Assembly (NCBI RefSeq): GCF_022829385.1
Contig: NZ_JAKSXX010000061.1
Span: 1-55,521 of the forward strand
Direction of reading: 5' to 3'
Length of the DNA: 55,521 nucleotides
Source of the DNA: Methylobacterium sp. J-070
GTDB lineage: Bacteria > Pseudomonadota > Alphaproteobacteria > Rhizobiales > Beijerinckiaceae
The notes under the pieces are model-generated. The model saw nothing but the letters and a program-made list of their open reading frames with translations, was not told the origin of the DNA and ran no database searches. Positions within the stretch are counted from its first letter, which is position 1. Every line of letters begins with the position of its first letter. The translations under genes and the position numbers were made by a program. Below are positions 32,047 to 41,289 of the stretch, in pieces.

Positions 32047-33771
32047 ATGGCAATTATGGATCGTCGAGGGAGCCTCGCGGCCGGCTTCGCTATCGGAGTG
32101 ATCGGTCCGTTGCTGCTGCAGCCGGGAGGCATCGCCATGGCCAGGGATGCCGGGGGGCAGACCGTCGACGCGTCCGGCACGGTCCATCGGGCATTGCTCT
32201 GCGGCGACGCCGACCGGCGGCTGACCATCGCCCCCGCGCAGCCCGGGGCCGGCGGCGCGAACGGGTGCGGGAGCATCGCCCTGCCGGTGCCACCGCGCGA
32301 CGTCCGCTGGGTCGGCGCCCTCACGCGCCCGGATCCGCCGGGCCCCGACCGCCTCGTCCTCTCCGGTTCGGGGCAGGGTGAAGGGTTCCAGCCGATCGGG
32401 GCCGCCTTCGAGGAGCGGCCGGGACCGCCGCCGCGCCCGAACGCCCTCGCCCTCGACCAGCCCCTGATCCCGGCCCTCTCCGGCCGGCTCTTCGGGACCG
32501 AAGAACGGGCCACGCTCGTCCGTACGGATTCGGAGATCACGCTGCACTGCAGGGGCGGCGACAGGCCCGCCGGGCTCGTCCTCGATCCCGGCCGGATGCG
32601 CCTTCCCGATGGGGCGGCGTTCACCCTGCGCTGGCAGGTCTCGGGCGATCGCGGATTCTCGGCGGCCCATGCCGGACCGGATGCCGACGGGGATAGCGTG
32701 CCGCTCGCCACGGAGGGGACCTTCGACCAACGCCCATCGACACGGGCGTCGGCCCGGGAAGCGCCGCGGTTCGTGCTGAGCTGTCCGCCCCATGCCGGCA
32801 GCCTGACGCTCCACGATCTGCGCCTCGCGCTGCCGGCGTCGGACCGGGCCCGCCAACGGAGGCCCCGGTCGGCCTGGGCGTGGCGGTCGAACCGCTGGCG
32901 CGAAGCGCCGGAGCGGCTCGTCGCCGAGGCCCTGGCCCTCGGGACGGATCGCCTGTTCGTCACCGTCGAGATCCAGGACGGCGCCATCGCCGAGGAGGCG
33001 CGCTTCTCGGAGTTCGTCGGGCTCGCAAGGGCGTCGGGCATCGCCGTCGCGGTGGTGGAGGGCGACCCGGGCATGGCCCTGGAGGAAGGGCGCAGGACCG
33101 CCCTTGGCCGCCTCGGTGCCCTCGCCGCGTACCAGCGCCGGAGCGCCGACGACCGGCGGCTGGCCGGCGTGCAATACGATATCGAACCCTACCTCCTGCC
33201 CGGGTTCCAGGCCGATCCCGACCTCATTCTGCGCCACTGGGCCGCGACCCTCGACGGCCTGTCGGCCGCCGCGCCGCCGCTCGCCCTCGACCTCGTCCTG
33301 CCGTTCTGGTTGCCGCTCCACGGCTCGGCCGGCCTCGTCCTGCCGACCATCCGCCGTGTGGCGGAGCGGATCACCGTGATGGCCTATCGCACGACGCCGG
33401 GGGAGATCCTGGCCGCGGCGGAGCCGATGCTGGCCTGGACCACGAGCGCCGGACTCCCCCTCCACGTGGCGTTGGAGGCGGGCCCCGTGGCCGACGAGAC
33501 CACGCGGATCTATCGCCGCGCAGAGACGGGCGACCTCCTCCTCGTGCCGCAGGCCGACGGCGGCGCTCTGGCGCTCCTGCTGACCGCGGCGACCACCCTG
33601 CACCCGGCCGATCGGCTCTACACGCAGCAGCGGGAGACCGTGTTTCCAGGTTCGCGCGTCAGCTTCCTCGGAGATCGGCGTCGCCTCGACGACTCTGTCG
33701 CGCAGGTCTCGCGGCTTTGTGCGGCTTGGCCGAGCTTCTCGGGGATCGCCCTGCACGGGCTCATCGACTGA
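32047..33771 (+). CDS. Periplasmic glycoside-hydrolase-like protein
   Basis: 574 residues, with a signal-like N-terminus (LAAGFAIGVIGPLLLQPGGIAMA). The first 270 residues are beta-rich and unfamiliar. Residues 275-574 look like a TIM barrel: RLVAEALALGTDRLFVTVEI, VQYDIEPYLLPGF with Asp378 and Glu380 at the end of a strand, RITVMAYRTTPGEI and WPSFSGIALHGL. The YDIEPY pattern resembles the D-x-E of GH18-type and related barrels. In context it is probably the hydrolase half of a split PgaB-like pair, acting on the polymer in the periplasm. The start could be the ATG at 32056. No named family is claimed. Confidence 0.7.
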   Translation: MAIMDRRGSLAAGFAIGVIGPLLLQPGGIAMARDAGGQTVDASGTVHRALLCGDADRRLTIAPAQPGAGGANGCGSIALPVPPRDVRWVGALTRPDPPGPDRLVLSGSGQGEGFQPIGAAFEERPGPPPRPNALALDQPLIPALSGRLFGTEERATLVRTDSEITLHCRGGDRPAGLVLDPGRMRLPDGAAFTLRWQVSGDRGFSAAHAGPDADGDSVPLATEGTFDQRPSTRASAREAPRFVLSCPPHAGSLTLHDLRLALPASDRARQRRPRSAWAWRSNRWREAPERLVAEALALGTDRLFVTVEIQDGAIAEEARFSEFVGLARASGIAVAVVEGDPGMALEEGRRTALGRLGALAAYQRRSADDRRLAGVQYDIEPYLLPGFQADPDLILRHWAATLDGLSAAAPPLALDLVLPFWLPLHGSAGLVLPTIRRVAERITVMAYRTTPGEILAAAEPMLAWTTSAGLPLHVALEAGPVADETTRIYRRAETGDLLLVPQADGGALALLLTAATTLHPADRLYTQQRETVFPGSRVSFLGDRRRLDDSVAQVSRLCAAWPSFSGIALHGLID

Positions 33772-33965
33772 CGTCCGGCCCGGTCCCGGCCCACCTGCGG
33801 TCTCGGTCCCTTCACCCCGGATTAACCAAAATCGGACCACCGTGAGGCGGTGTTGATCGTTTCTCGAAGCCGCCAGGCGTCGCCTCCGCCTCAGGGTGGC
33901 GCGAGCCCGGGGATCAGCGAGTTTGTCGCGTGGGTCGCCAGTCATTGCCTCCTCCCCTCCGGGCG

Positions 33966-36215
33966 ATGCGACCCCTCCTCGTCCTCGCCCTCGTCGGCCT
34001 CCCGGGGGGGCTGGTCAGCGTCCCGGCGCACGCGCAGACGCCGGATGAGGTCACCGCCGAGCGCCTCCTGCGCGAGGGCACCGCCGCCCGCCAGAACGGA
34101 CGCGTGGACGATGCGATCACCGCCCTCGATCGCGCCGTCGCGCTCAGGCCCGCGGACGGCGACACCCGGTTGCAACTCGGCCTCTCCCTGTTCGCCAAGG
34201 GCCGCTTCGATGAGGCGGGGGGCGCGTTCCGGAAGATCCTCGCCGCGACGCCCGAATACGACGACGCCCGCGTCGGGCTGATCCGGGTGCTCCTCGCCAC
34301 CAAGGACCTGGACGGCGCCGCGCGCGAACTCGCCGCGCTGAAGCAGCGCGCGCCCGGCGATCCCGAGGTGAAGACCCTCGAAGCCCAGGTCGAGGCCGGA
34401 CGTCAGCCGAAGGCACCGGCGGTGCCGGCGTTGCGGTCGAGCACGGCGGTTGCCCCGAGCCCCGACGGCGCGACCACGGAGGCGCGGCGCCTCTTCGTCG
34501 CCGGTCAAGCCGCACGCAAAGCCGGCCGGTTCGATCAGGCGATCACGCAACTCGCCAAGGTCGTCGCCCTGGATCCCCGCGACGTCGACGCGCAGGTCGA
34601 GCTCGGCCTCGCGCTGATCCCCCGTCAGCGCTTCGCCCAGGCCCGGGAGGCCTTCACCAAGGTCCTCGCGCAAACCCCGACCTACGGCGACGCCCGGCTC
34701 GGCCTCGCCCGCATCGCCTTCTACGAGAAGCGGCCCGCCGAGGCCGCCCGCGAGATCGGAATCCTTCTCGCCCGCGAGCCCGGGAACCGCGAGGCCCGGG
34801 CGCTGCGGGCTCAGATCGTCCGCGCCGCCGCCGACCTCGAGGCGGCGGCCGAGAAGGCGCGGCTGGACCGCGAGCAGCGACGGATCGCTCTGGCGAAGGC
34901 GCAGGCTCAGGCCGCGGAACAGCGCAGCGCCGAGCGGGCCAAGGCGCTGCGCAAGGCGGGCAAGTTTCCGGCGGCCGAGGCGATCTACCGGACCCTCCTG
35001 CGGGCGCATCCCCGCGATGCCGACCTGCTCGTCTCGGCGGGCTCGATGGCGGCCTTCCAGGGCAAGGCGCACTTCGCCGACGCCCGCCGGGATTTCGAGG
35101 CCGCGACGGCCATCGACCCGCGCTCCGACGACGCGGTCCTGGGTCTCGCCCGGGTCGATCTCTACGAGGCCAAGCTCGCGGACGCCGAAGCGCGCACGGC
35201 CTCCGTGCTCGCCCGCCAGCCTGAGAATACCGAGGCGCAGGCGCTCTCGGCCCGCGTCATCCTCGCCCGCGGCGAGCCCTCCGAGGCCGAGGCGATCTTC
35301 CGGCAGCTCCGCACCCGCCTGCCCGAGGACACCGACATTCTCCTGGGGCTCGGCGACTCCCTCCGGGGCACCTTGCAGGACGACGCGGCGCGCTCGGTCT
35401 ATCGCGATGCCGCCGCGGTGGATCCGGCTTCGGCCGAGATCCAGGCGCGCGTCGCCCAGGCCATCCGCCCGCGCTGGCGGCTCGACCTCGACGGCTCCCT
35501 GAGCAGCCTGACCCGGAACGGCAGCGATTGGCAGGAGGGCAGCGTCCGTCTCGGATACGCCCTCAGCGACCGCACGGTGATCACCGGCGGCGTCGAGGTG
35601 ACGAACCGCTTCAAGAAGATCAACACGCTGATCGACGCCCGCATCGACCATCGCTGGTCCGATACGTGGACCAGCTACCTGCGCCTCGGGGGGGCGCCGG
35701 ACGCCGTCTACCGGCCGATCGTCTTCGCCGAGGCCGGCGGCACCTTCCGGGTGTCCCAGGGCAGCGGTCTATTCGGTGCGACCCTGCTGACGCTGGATTC
35801 GGGTTACGCCAAGTACAGCGCCACCGAGGTCGAGACGGCCAGCCCGGGGATCCAACAGTATTTCCTCGACGGCCATCTGTGGATCTCCGGCAAGGTCATC
35901 GGCACGCTCGCCGATTCCCGGGTGACCGAACGGGCCCTCGACGGACTCGCCTTCGTGCGCGACCGCCTCGACAAGTTCGGCGGGTATTCCGTGCGCATCG
36001 ACGGCACGCCCACCGACCGTCTGACCCTGTTCGTCGGCTGGGCGGACGCGCCGGACACCTCCGACGGCCGGGTCATCCCCACCCGCGCGCTCTACGGCGG
36101 CGGCATCTATGCCCTGAGCGACACGCTCAGCCTGAAACTCTCGGCCGCCCACGAGGACCGCGTCAAATCCTACGATCGCACCAGCGTGAATGTCGGCCTG
36201 ACCACGCGCTTCTGA
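33966..36215 (+). CDS. TPR/outer-membrane beta-barrel polysaccharide exporter (PgaA/BcsC-like)
   Basis: 749 residues with a signal peptide ending VPAHAQ. Residues 30-510 are a series of TPR-like helical pairs (DDAITALDRAVALRPADGDTRLQLGLSLFAKGRFDEA and similar repeats about every 34 residues, with a charged linker near 310). From about 520 the chain becomes a beta-barrel of alternating strands (RWRLDLDGSLSSLTRNGSDWQEGSVRLGYAL, RIDHRWSDTWTSYLRLGG) and ends in TTRF with the terminal Phe. This is the layout of PgaA, PelB and BcsC, which carry polymer through the periplasm and outer membrane. It lies directly between the hydrolase-like and HEAT genes. Confidence 0.85.
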   Translation: MRPLLVLALVGLPGGLVSVPAHAQTPDEVTAERLLREGTAARQNGRVDDAITALDRAVALRPADGDTRLQLGLSLFAKGRFDEAGGAFRKILAATPEYDDARVGLIRVLLATKDLDGAARELAALKQRAPGDPEVKTLEAQVEAGRQPKAPAVPALRSSTAVAPSPDGATTEARRLFVAGQAARKAGRFDQAITQLAKVVALDPRDVDAQVELGLALIPRQRFAQAREAFTKVLAQTPTYGDARLGLARIAFYEKRPAEAAREIGILLAREPGNREARALRAQIVRAAADLEAAAEKARLDREQRRIALAKAQAQAAEQRSAERAKALRKAGKFPAAEAIYRTLLRAHPRDADLLVSAGSMAAFQGKAHFADARRDFEAATAIDPRSDDAVLGLARVDLYEAKLADAEARTASVLARQPENTEAQALSARVILARGEPSEAEAIFRQLRTRLPEDTDILLGLGDSLRGTLQDDAARSVYRDAAAVDPASAEIQARVAQAIRPRWRLDLDGSLSSLTRNGSDWQEGSVRLGYALSDRTVITGGVEVTNRFKKINTLIDARIDHRWSDTWTSYLRLGGAPDAVYRPIVFAEAGGTFRVSQGSGLFGATLLTLDSGYAKYSATEVETASPGIQQYFLDGHLWISGKVIGTLADSRVTERALDGLAFVRDRLDKFGGYSVRIDGTPTDRLTLFVGWADAPDTSDGRVIPTRALYGGGIYALSDTLSLKLSAAHEDRVKSYDRTSVNVGLTTRF

Positions 36216-36291
36216 TGACCCCCAGCGTCGCCTTCCGCGCCGATGGGGCGATCCGACGGGAGCGGGCTCCTTACGAAGGCGCAAGGTATCG

Positions 36292-37395
36292 GTGCCAGGG
36301 TCGCCGCGTCGCTCCCGCCGCTGGACCCGCCCCGTGTTCCTGACCCGCATCTGGGAGATCTCCGTCGGGCTCGCAGGTCTCTCGATAGCGACGATGACGG
36401 TTCTCATCATCGCGCGCATGCGGAGCGTCGGCCGCCTGCGCGACGAGACGCAGCGGCGGGACGCGCTCCTTGCCGCGATGCTCGAATGGATCGAGTCCGC
36501 CGATCCCGGGCACGCTCAGGCCATCACCAGGGCCCTGGTGCAGGACCAGATGCTCGCGACGAATCTCCTGATCGAGGTCTTCGAGATCGTGCGGGGCGAG
36601 GGGCAGCAGCGTCTGGCGGCCCTGGCGGAGGCTGCCGGCATCGGCGACCGCCTCCGTCGCGACCTGGCGTCCGGCACGGTTCGCAATCGGCTCGCGGCCA
36701 CCGAAGGGCTCGCGTGGTTCCCCTCGGCCGCCACCTCGGAGGCCCTGAGCCGGGCCGTCCTCGATCCGAACGACGACGTCAGCTTCACGGCCGCGACGAC
36801 CTTGTCGGCTCTGGGCAGCGACCTGATGTTCGACGAGGCGCTGATCGCGCGGCTCGCCCGCGTGAACAGCTCCCGGCGCATCGAACTCGTGCTCGCCCAA
36901 TTCGCGCAGACCCGGCCCGACGCCCTGCTCGATCTGGTGGTGGACCCGACCCGCAGCCTCCGCATCCGCACGGCCGGGCTGGACGCGCTCACGCAGACCG
37001 GGATCGAGGGTATCGTCGAACTGCTCCTGTCCCTGCAGGATTCGCCCTGCACCGACATGCGCGTCGCGGTGGCGCGCAATCTCGGCAGCCTCGGCCATCC
37101 CGACGGCCACGGCACCATCGCGCGCTACCTGTCCGACGAGCGCTGGGAGGTCCGCTGCAAGGCGGCGGAAGCGGTCGGGCGCCTGGCCCTGCTCGATCTC
37201 GGGCCGCGGCTCTGCGATCTCCTGCTGGACGAGAACTGGTGGGTGCGCCACCGCGCCGGCGAAGCCTTGGCCAAGCTCGGCGAGTTCGGGCTCAGCGCCC
37301 TGCAGGAGATCGTGGCGCTCGCGGGGCATACCGCCCTCGGCCACACGGCGGAGCACGTCCTCGCCGAGGTCGACGCGGTCAAGAGGAGCGCCTGA
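36292..37395 (+). CDS. Membrane-anchored HEAT-repeat protein
   Basis: 367 residues. One membrane helix near the N-terminus (about 20-41, IWEISVGLAGLSIATMTVLII) is followed by a cytoplasmic or periplasmic solenoid of HEAT/PBS-like repeats: RNRLAATEGLAWFPSAATSEALSRAVLDPNDDVSFTAATTLSALGS, MRVAVARNLGSLGHPDGHGTIARYLSDERWEVRCKAAEAVGRL, DENWWVRHRAGEALAKLG. The stop overlaps the start of the GT2 gene (TGATG), so the two proteins are made together and probably form a complex. HEAT solenoids are protein-protein platforms; this one may hold or regulate the synthase. No PgaD-like partner is seen, so it may fill that place. Confidence 0.85.
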   Translation: MPGSPRRSRRWTRPVFLTRIWEISVGLAGLSIATMTVLIIARMRSVGRLRDETQRRDALLAAMLEWIESADPGHAQAITRALVQDQMLATNLLIEVFEIVRGEGQQRLAALAEAAGIGDRLRRDLASGTVRNRLAATEGLAWFPSAATSEALSRAVLDPNDDVSFTAATTLSALGSDLMFDEALIARLARVNSSRRIELVLAQFAQTRPDALLDLVVDPTRSLRIRTAGLDALTQTGIEGIVELLLSLQDSPCTDMRVAVARNLGSLGHPDGHGTIARYLSDERWEVRCKAAEAVGRLALLDLGPRLCDLLLDENWWVRHRAGEALAKLGEFGLSALQEIVALAGHTALGHTAEHVLAEVDAVKRSA

Positions 37396-38831
37396 TGGAC
37401 TGGGCCGGCTCCGCGCCCGATATGGGCACGATCGTCGCATCGACCCTCGAGATCGTCCTCCTGGTGGTGATCGGCACCGGCCTGCTGCAGAACGCGCTGT
37501 ACGTCGCCCAGCTTGCCCTCGCCCTGCAGGAACTGGCGACGCAGCGGCCCGAGAAGCGCGCGAGCCTCCTCTGGCGACGGTACGCCGATATCAGCCCGCC
37601 GATCTCGCTGCTGGTTCCGGCCTTCAACGAGCAATTGTCGATCGTCGACTCGCTCCGCTCCATGCTGGCGCTGAACTATCCGAGTTTCGAGGTGATCGCC
37701 GTCAACGACGGATCCAAGGACGGAACCCTTCAGGCGATGATCGACGGCTTCGGCCTGAAGCCGATCCTGCGTCACTACGCGGAGGTCGTCCCGCACGAGC
37801 CCATCCGCGGGCTCTACGGCTCGCCGCAGCATCCGCGCCTGCTGGTGGTCGACAAGGGCAACGGCGGCAAGTCCGATGCGCTGAATGCCGGGATCAACCT
37901 GTCCCGGTTTCCGATCTTCTGCGCCGTGGATGCGGATTCGATCCTGGAAAGCGACGCGCTGCTGCGGGCGGTGCAGCCCTTCATCGACGATCCGGTGCGG
38001 ACGGTGGCGGTCGGCGGGACGATCCGCATCGCCAACGGCTGCCGGATCGAGCGGGGCCGGATGCTGGCCTTCGGGCTGCCGCGCAACCTCCTCGCCCTGT
38101 TCCAGACCATCGAGTACCTCCGCGCCTTCCTGATGGCGCGGTTGGCCTGGAGCCGCCTGCGGACCCTGACGATCATCTCCGGCGCCTTCGGCCTGTTCAA
38201 ACGGCAGACCGCCATCGAGGTCGGCGGCTACAGCCACGGGACCGTCGGCGAGGACATGGAACTCGTCGTCAAGCTGCACCGCCACCTGCGTGATCGCCGG
38301 CAGGACTACCAGATCGTCTTCGTGCCCGAGCCCGTCTGCTGGACGGAGGCGCCGGAATCCTGGCGGGTGCTCGGGCGCCAACGCAGCCGCTGGCAGCGCG
38401 GGGCCCTGGAGACCTTCTTCCGCCATCGCGACATGCTCTTCCGCCCCCGCTACGGCCGCATCGGCCTCCTCGGCTTCGGCCATGTGCTCGTCGTCGACGT
38501 GCTCGGGCCCCCGATCGAGGTGCTCGGCTACGTCCTCGTGCCGATGCTGTGGATGCTCGACCTTCTCTCGATGGATTACCTCCTCGCCTTCCTCGCGCTC
38601 ACCTTCGTGTTCGGGATCTTCGTGAGCGTCGCGTCGCTCATCCTGGAAGAGATCGAGCTTCAGCGCGTGCCGCGCGTGATGGACCTCCTGCTGCTCACGG
38701 GGATCGCGGTCCTCGAGAACTTCGGCTACCGCCAGATCTCCAATCTGTGGCGGCTGCGCGGCATGTGGCAGTTCCTCCGCGGGGCACAGGGCTGGGGCGT
38801 CATGAGCCGCGTCGGATTCCGCAGCACCTGA
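37395..38831 (+). CDS. Processive glycosyltransferase family 2 (polysaccharide synthase)
   Basis: 478 residues. One N-terminal helix (11-32), a GT-A domain and about four C-terminal helices. The catalytic motifs of processive GT2 synthases are all present: the UDP-binding Asp105 in VNDGS, DAD at 179-181, GED at 285-287 (the TED/GED general base) and QRSRW at 329-333. This matches the PgaC/BcsA/HAS-type layout, so it should extend a beta-linked polymer and push it through the membrane. No PilZ domain is fused. It is coupled to the HEAT gene by TGATG. The sugar cannot be read from sequence; the deacetylase suggests an N-acetylated one. Confidence 0.92.
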   Translation: MDWAGSAPDMGTIVASTLEIVLLVVIGTGLLQNALYVAQLALALQELATQRPEKRASLLWRRYADISPPISLLVPAFNEQLSIVDSLRSMLALNYPSFEVIAVNDGSKDGTLQAMIDGFGLKPILRHYAEVVPHEPIRGLYGSPQHPRLLVVDKGNGGKSDALNAGINLSRFPIFCAVDADSILESDALLRAVQPFIDDPVRTVAVGGTIRIANGCRIERGRMLAFGLPRNLLALFQTIEYLRAFLMARLAWSRLRTLTIISGAFGLFKRQTAIEVGGYSHGTVGEDMELVVKLHRHLRDRRQDYQIVFVPEPVCWTEAPESWRVLGRQRSRWQRGALETFFRHRDMLFRPRYGRIGLLGFGHVLVVDVLGPPIEVLGYVLVPMLWMLDLLSMDYLLAFLALTFVFGIFVSVASLILEEIELQRVPRVMDLLLLTGIAVLENFGYRQISNLWRLRGMWQFLRGAQGWGVMSRVGFRST

Positions 38832-38922
38832 TGCGGCGCGCCGGCCCTCGCCTGCGGAACGGTCGCGCATCCCGGACGAACGCGTTTCGAAGGTTCGTTA
38901 AGGACTACGATCATCGCGAGCA

Positions 38923-38957
38923 AGCCGATCTCCGACATCTTAATCGTAAGATCGGCT
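38923..38957. other. Two alternative hairpins after the synthase gene
   Basis: AGCCGATCT (38923-38931) pairs perfectly with AGATCGGCT (38949-38957). Inside it, ATCTTA-ATCG-TAAGAT gives a smaller stem sharing the AGAT. It lies between the end of the synthase operon and the GGDEF-EAL gene, in otherwise gene-free sequence (38832-39085). It may be a terminator/attenuator; no good U-tract follows. I could not find a c-di-GMP riboswitch core here. Confidence 0.4.
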
Positions 38958-39085
38958 GACTCTGACGAGCAATAGATCCGGGCACGACGCCGGAGGAGAG
39001 TTTATCTTAATTTAACGCACCGGTCCCTATTTTCTACCACTGGTTGGCCACCTCGTTGCGACGCAACGATAAGGGCTGGGATCGG

Positions 39086-41104
39086 ATGCCTCAACGCTCA
39101 CTCGACTCTTCGGTCCCGGGCCCTGAAGGATCCCAGGAAAACCCGGCGATCGATCGGCTGGAGCGGATCTGCGGGATCGCCGCGGAGATGTTCCGACCGT
39201 GCGTCGTCCGGCTGATCTTCCATGATCCCGCGTTGTCCCACCTGGAAATCCGCGCCGGGGCGATTCATCCGGAGACGAAGGTCGAGCGCGAGATCTGCAG
39301 GCGTCTCCGGCGGGGCGGGGCGTCGGAGCGCTGGCGGACGCTGCGTTCCCGGTTGCAGCCCGAGGGAGCCGGAACCGTGCTCCTGACCTGCGCCCCCGTC
39401 GTCCTGCCCGCCGATGCACCGGTCGGCAGCCTCTGCCTGTTCGATACGGCGGATCGGACGGTCTCGGCAGACGCGGCGCGGCGCCTTGCCGACCTTGCGG
39501 CCTTGATTTCCGAATGGCCGGGCTTGCGATCCGGCGCCGCGACGGACCGGGCCGTCGCGGCGGGCGGCGGTGCCGATGAGGTGATCGCGGCGGCTCGGGC
39601 GACGGGTAAGGTCGCGTTCGGCAAGACCCCGTCGGGTCTCCGGACTCGTCCGGTGGCCAAGGTCGTTCAGCCTGAGCCGCTTCGGTCGACGCCGTCGCAT
39701 GTCGGCGGACCGGCCCGTGCGACCGAGACCATGATCCCGCAAGGAGACGTCTGCGACCGGGTGCGGGGTTCCAGCGACGTTCGCGACCTGTGCCCGCTGG
39801 AAGCGCGCGAGCGTCAGATTGACCACATGGCTCAGCACGACGGACTGACGGGCCTGATGAACCGGGATCGGTTCCACGCCTGCCTGACCGAGCGGCTCGA
39901 CCGCCTCGAGCGCGACGGCGTGCCCTTCGCGATGCTCTACCTCGATCTCGACCGGCTCTCGGTCATCAATGAAACCCTCGGCCACCGCGCCGGCGACGCC
40001 GTACTGGTCGGGGTGGCCGATCGTCTGAGGGCGGCGTTGCGCGAGGAGGACATCGTCGGACGGATCGGCGGCGACGAGTTCGCGATCCTTCAGATCGGCG
40101 CCGCCAGCCAGCCCGCGAGTTCGGCGGCCCTTGCACAACGGCTGATCGAAGCGCTGACCGGCCCGACGCTGGTCCTGGGCAAGCCCGTCGAGATCGAGCT
40201 CAGCATCGGGGTGGTGGTGGTGCCCACGGACGGGCGCGACAGCCAGGTCCTCATGAAGCGCGCGGCCCTCGCCCTGAGCCGCGCCAAGGCCGACGGCCGC
40301 AACACGCGGCGGTTCTACGAACCCGCCATGGACGCGGCGGCGGAAGCCCGGCGCAACCTCGAGATCGATCTGCGCGGGGCCCTCTCCCGGGGGGAGTTCG
40401 AGGTCTACTATCAGCCGCTCGTGGATGCCCGGACCGGGCGCCCGACCGGCGCCGAGGCCCTCGTCCGCTGGCGACATCAATGCAAAGGCCTCGTCTCCCC
40501 CGCCCACTTCATCGCCCTCGCCGAGGAGACCGGCCTGATCGTTCCGCTCGGCGAATGGGTGTTGCGAAGGGCCTGCCGCGATGCCGCCGACTGGCCCGTA
40601 GACATGCGGATCGCGGTCAATATCTCGGCGGTCCAGTTCCGGCAGGCCCGGTTCGTCGAGGTGGTGATGCATGCCCTGGCGGAAACCGGCCTCGCGCCGG
40701 AACGCCTCGAGCTTGAGATCACCGAAACCGTGCTGATGAAAAGCCTGCCGCAGGTGGTCGAGGCGCTGCACCTGCTGCGCCGGCTCGGGGTCCGGATCTC
40801 CCTCGACGATTTCGGGACGGGCTACTCGAGTCTTTCGTATCTCCGGACATTCCCGTTCGACAAGCTCAAGATCGATCAGTCCTTCGTGCAGGACCTCGCC
40901 GATCCGGCTACGGTCTCGATCATGCGGGCGATCACCGCGCTGGGGCACGGCCTCGGCATGACCATCACCGCGGAAGGCGTCGAGACGGAGGAGCAGCGCG
41001 CGGCCGTCCGGGACCTCGGCTGTACCAACCTCCAGGGATATCTCTTTGGCCGGCCCCTCGCCAAGACCGATTTCGAACGGGAGCACCTCTCCGGGCGCGC
41101 CTAG
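39086..41104 (+). CDS. GAF-like/GGDEF/EAL bifunctional c-di-GMP protein
   Basis: 672 residues. An N-terminal GAF-like domain (about 20-145) is followed by a linker, a GGDEF domain (245-415) and an EAL domain (430-665). The active-site GGDEF is intact at 328-332 with the inhibitory RxxD (Arg319-Asp322) five residues ahead. The EAL motif (457-459), NISAVQF, DDFGTGYSS, KIDQSF and EGVET are all kept. Both synthesis and breakdown of c-di-GMP are therefore possible. It has no membrane helix. It follows the polysaccharide synthase genes at 254 bases and is the natural c-di-GMP source/sink for them. The ATG at 39086 is preferred; one 42 bases upstream is possible. Confidence 0.92.
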   Translation: MPQRSLDSSVPGPEGSQENPAIDRLERICGIAAEMFRPCVVRLIFHDPALSHLEIRAGAIHPETKVEREICRRLRRGGASERWRTLRSRLQPEGAGTVLLTCAPVVLPADAPVGSLCLFDTADRTVSADAARRLADLAALISEWPGLRSGAATDRAVAAGGGADEVIAAARATGKVAFGKTPSGLRTRPVAKVVQPEPLRSTPSHVGGPARATETMIPQGDVCDRVRGSSDVRDLCPLEARERQIDHMAQHDGLTGLMNRDRFHACLTERLDRLERDGVPFAMLYLDLDRLSVINETLGHRAGDAVLVGVADRLRAALREEDIVGRIGGDEFAILQIGAASQPASSAALAQRLIEALTGPTLVLGKPVEIELSIGVVVVPTDGRDSQVLMKRAALALSRAKADGRNTRRFYEPAMDAAAEARRNLEIDLRGALSRGEFEVYYQPLVDARTGRPTGAEALVRWRHQCKGLVSPAHFIALAEETGLIVPLGEWVLRRACRDAADWPVDMRIAVNISAVQFRQARFVEVVMHALAETGLAPERLELEITETVLMKSLPQVVEALHLLRRLGVRISLDDFGTGYSSLSYLRTFPFDKLKIDQSFVQDLADPATVSIMRAITALGHGLGMTITAEGVETEEQRAAVRDLGCTNLQGYLFGRPLAKTDFEREHLSGRA

Positions 41105-41289
41105 CGCGCGGACGGATCCGTCCACGCTCGCTCGCCGGGCCGGCACCGAGTCGCGGGCCTTCCGCCGCCGGGATGGTGCCCGACGGGCCGAACCCGTCCG
41201 GGCGCGATCCCTCCGCCGAACGCGACGATGAGGGCCGCTTGTCCGCCGCGCAGGAGGTCGGCTTCCATGCAACGAGGCGGGACGACGTG

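Noticed and set aside
31663..33945. 760-residue minus-strand frame opposite the hydrolase-like gene
   Set aside because: It ends inside the deacetylase in another frame. The plus-strand frame has a signal peptide and fold-like sequence, so the minus frame is the shadow.
38832..39085. Possible c-di-GMP riboswitch before the GGDEF-EAL gene
   Set aside because: I looked for the conserved GEMM core and its GNRA-type loop and saw none. Only the alternative hairpins are supported.
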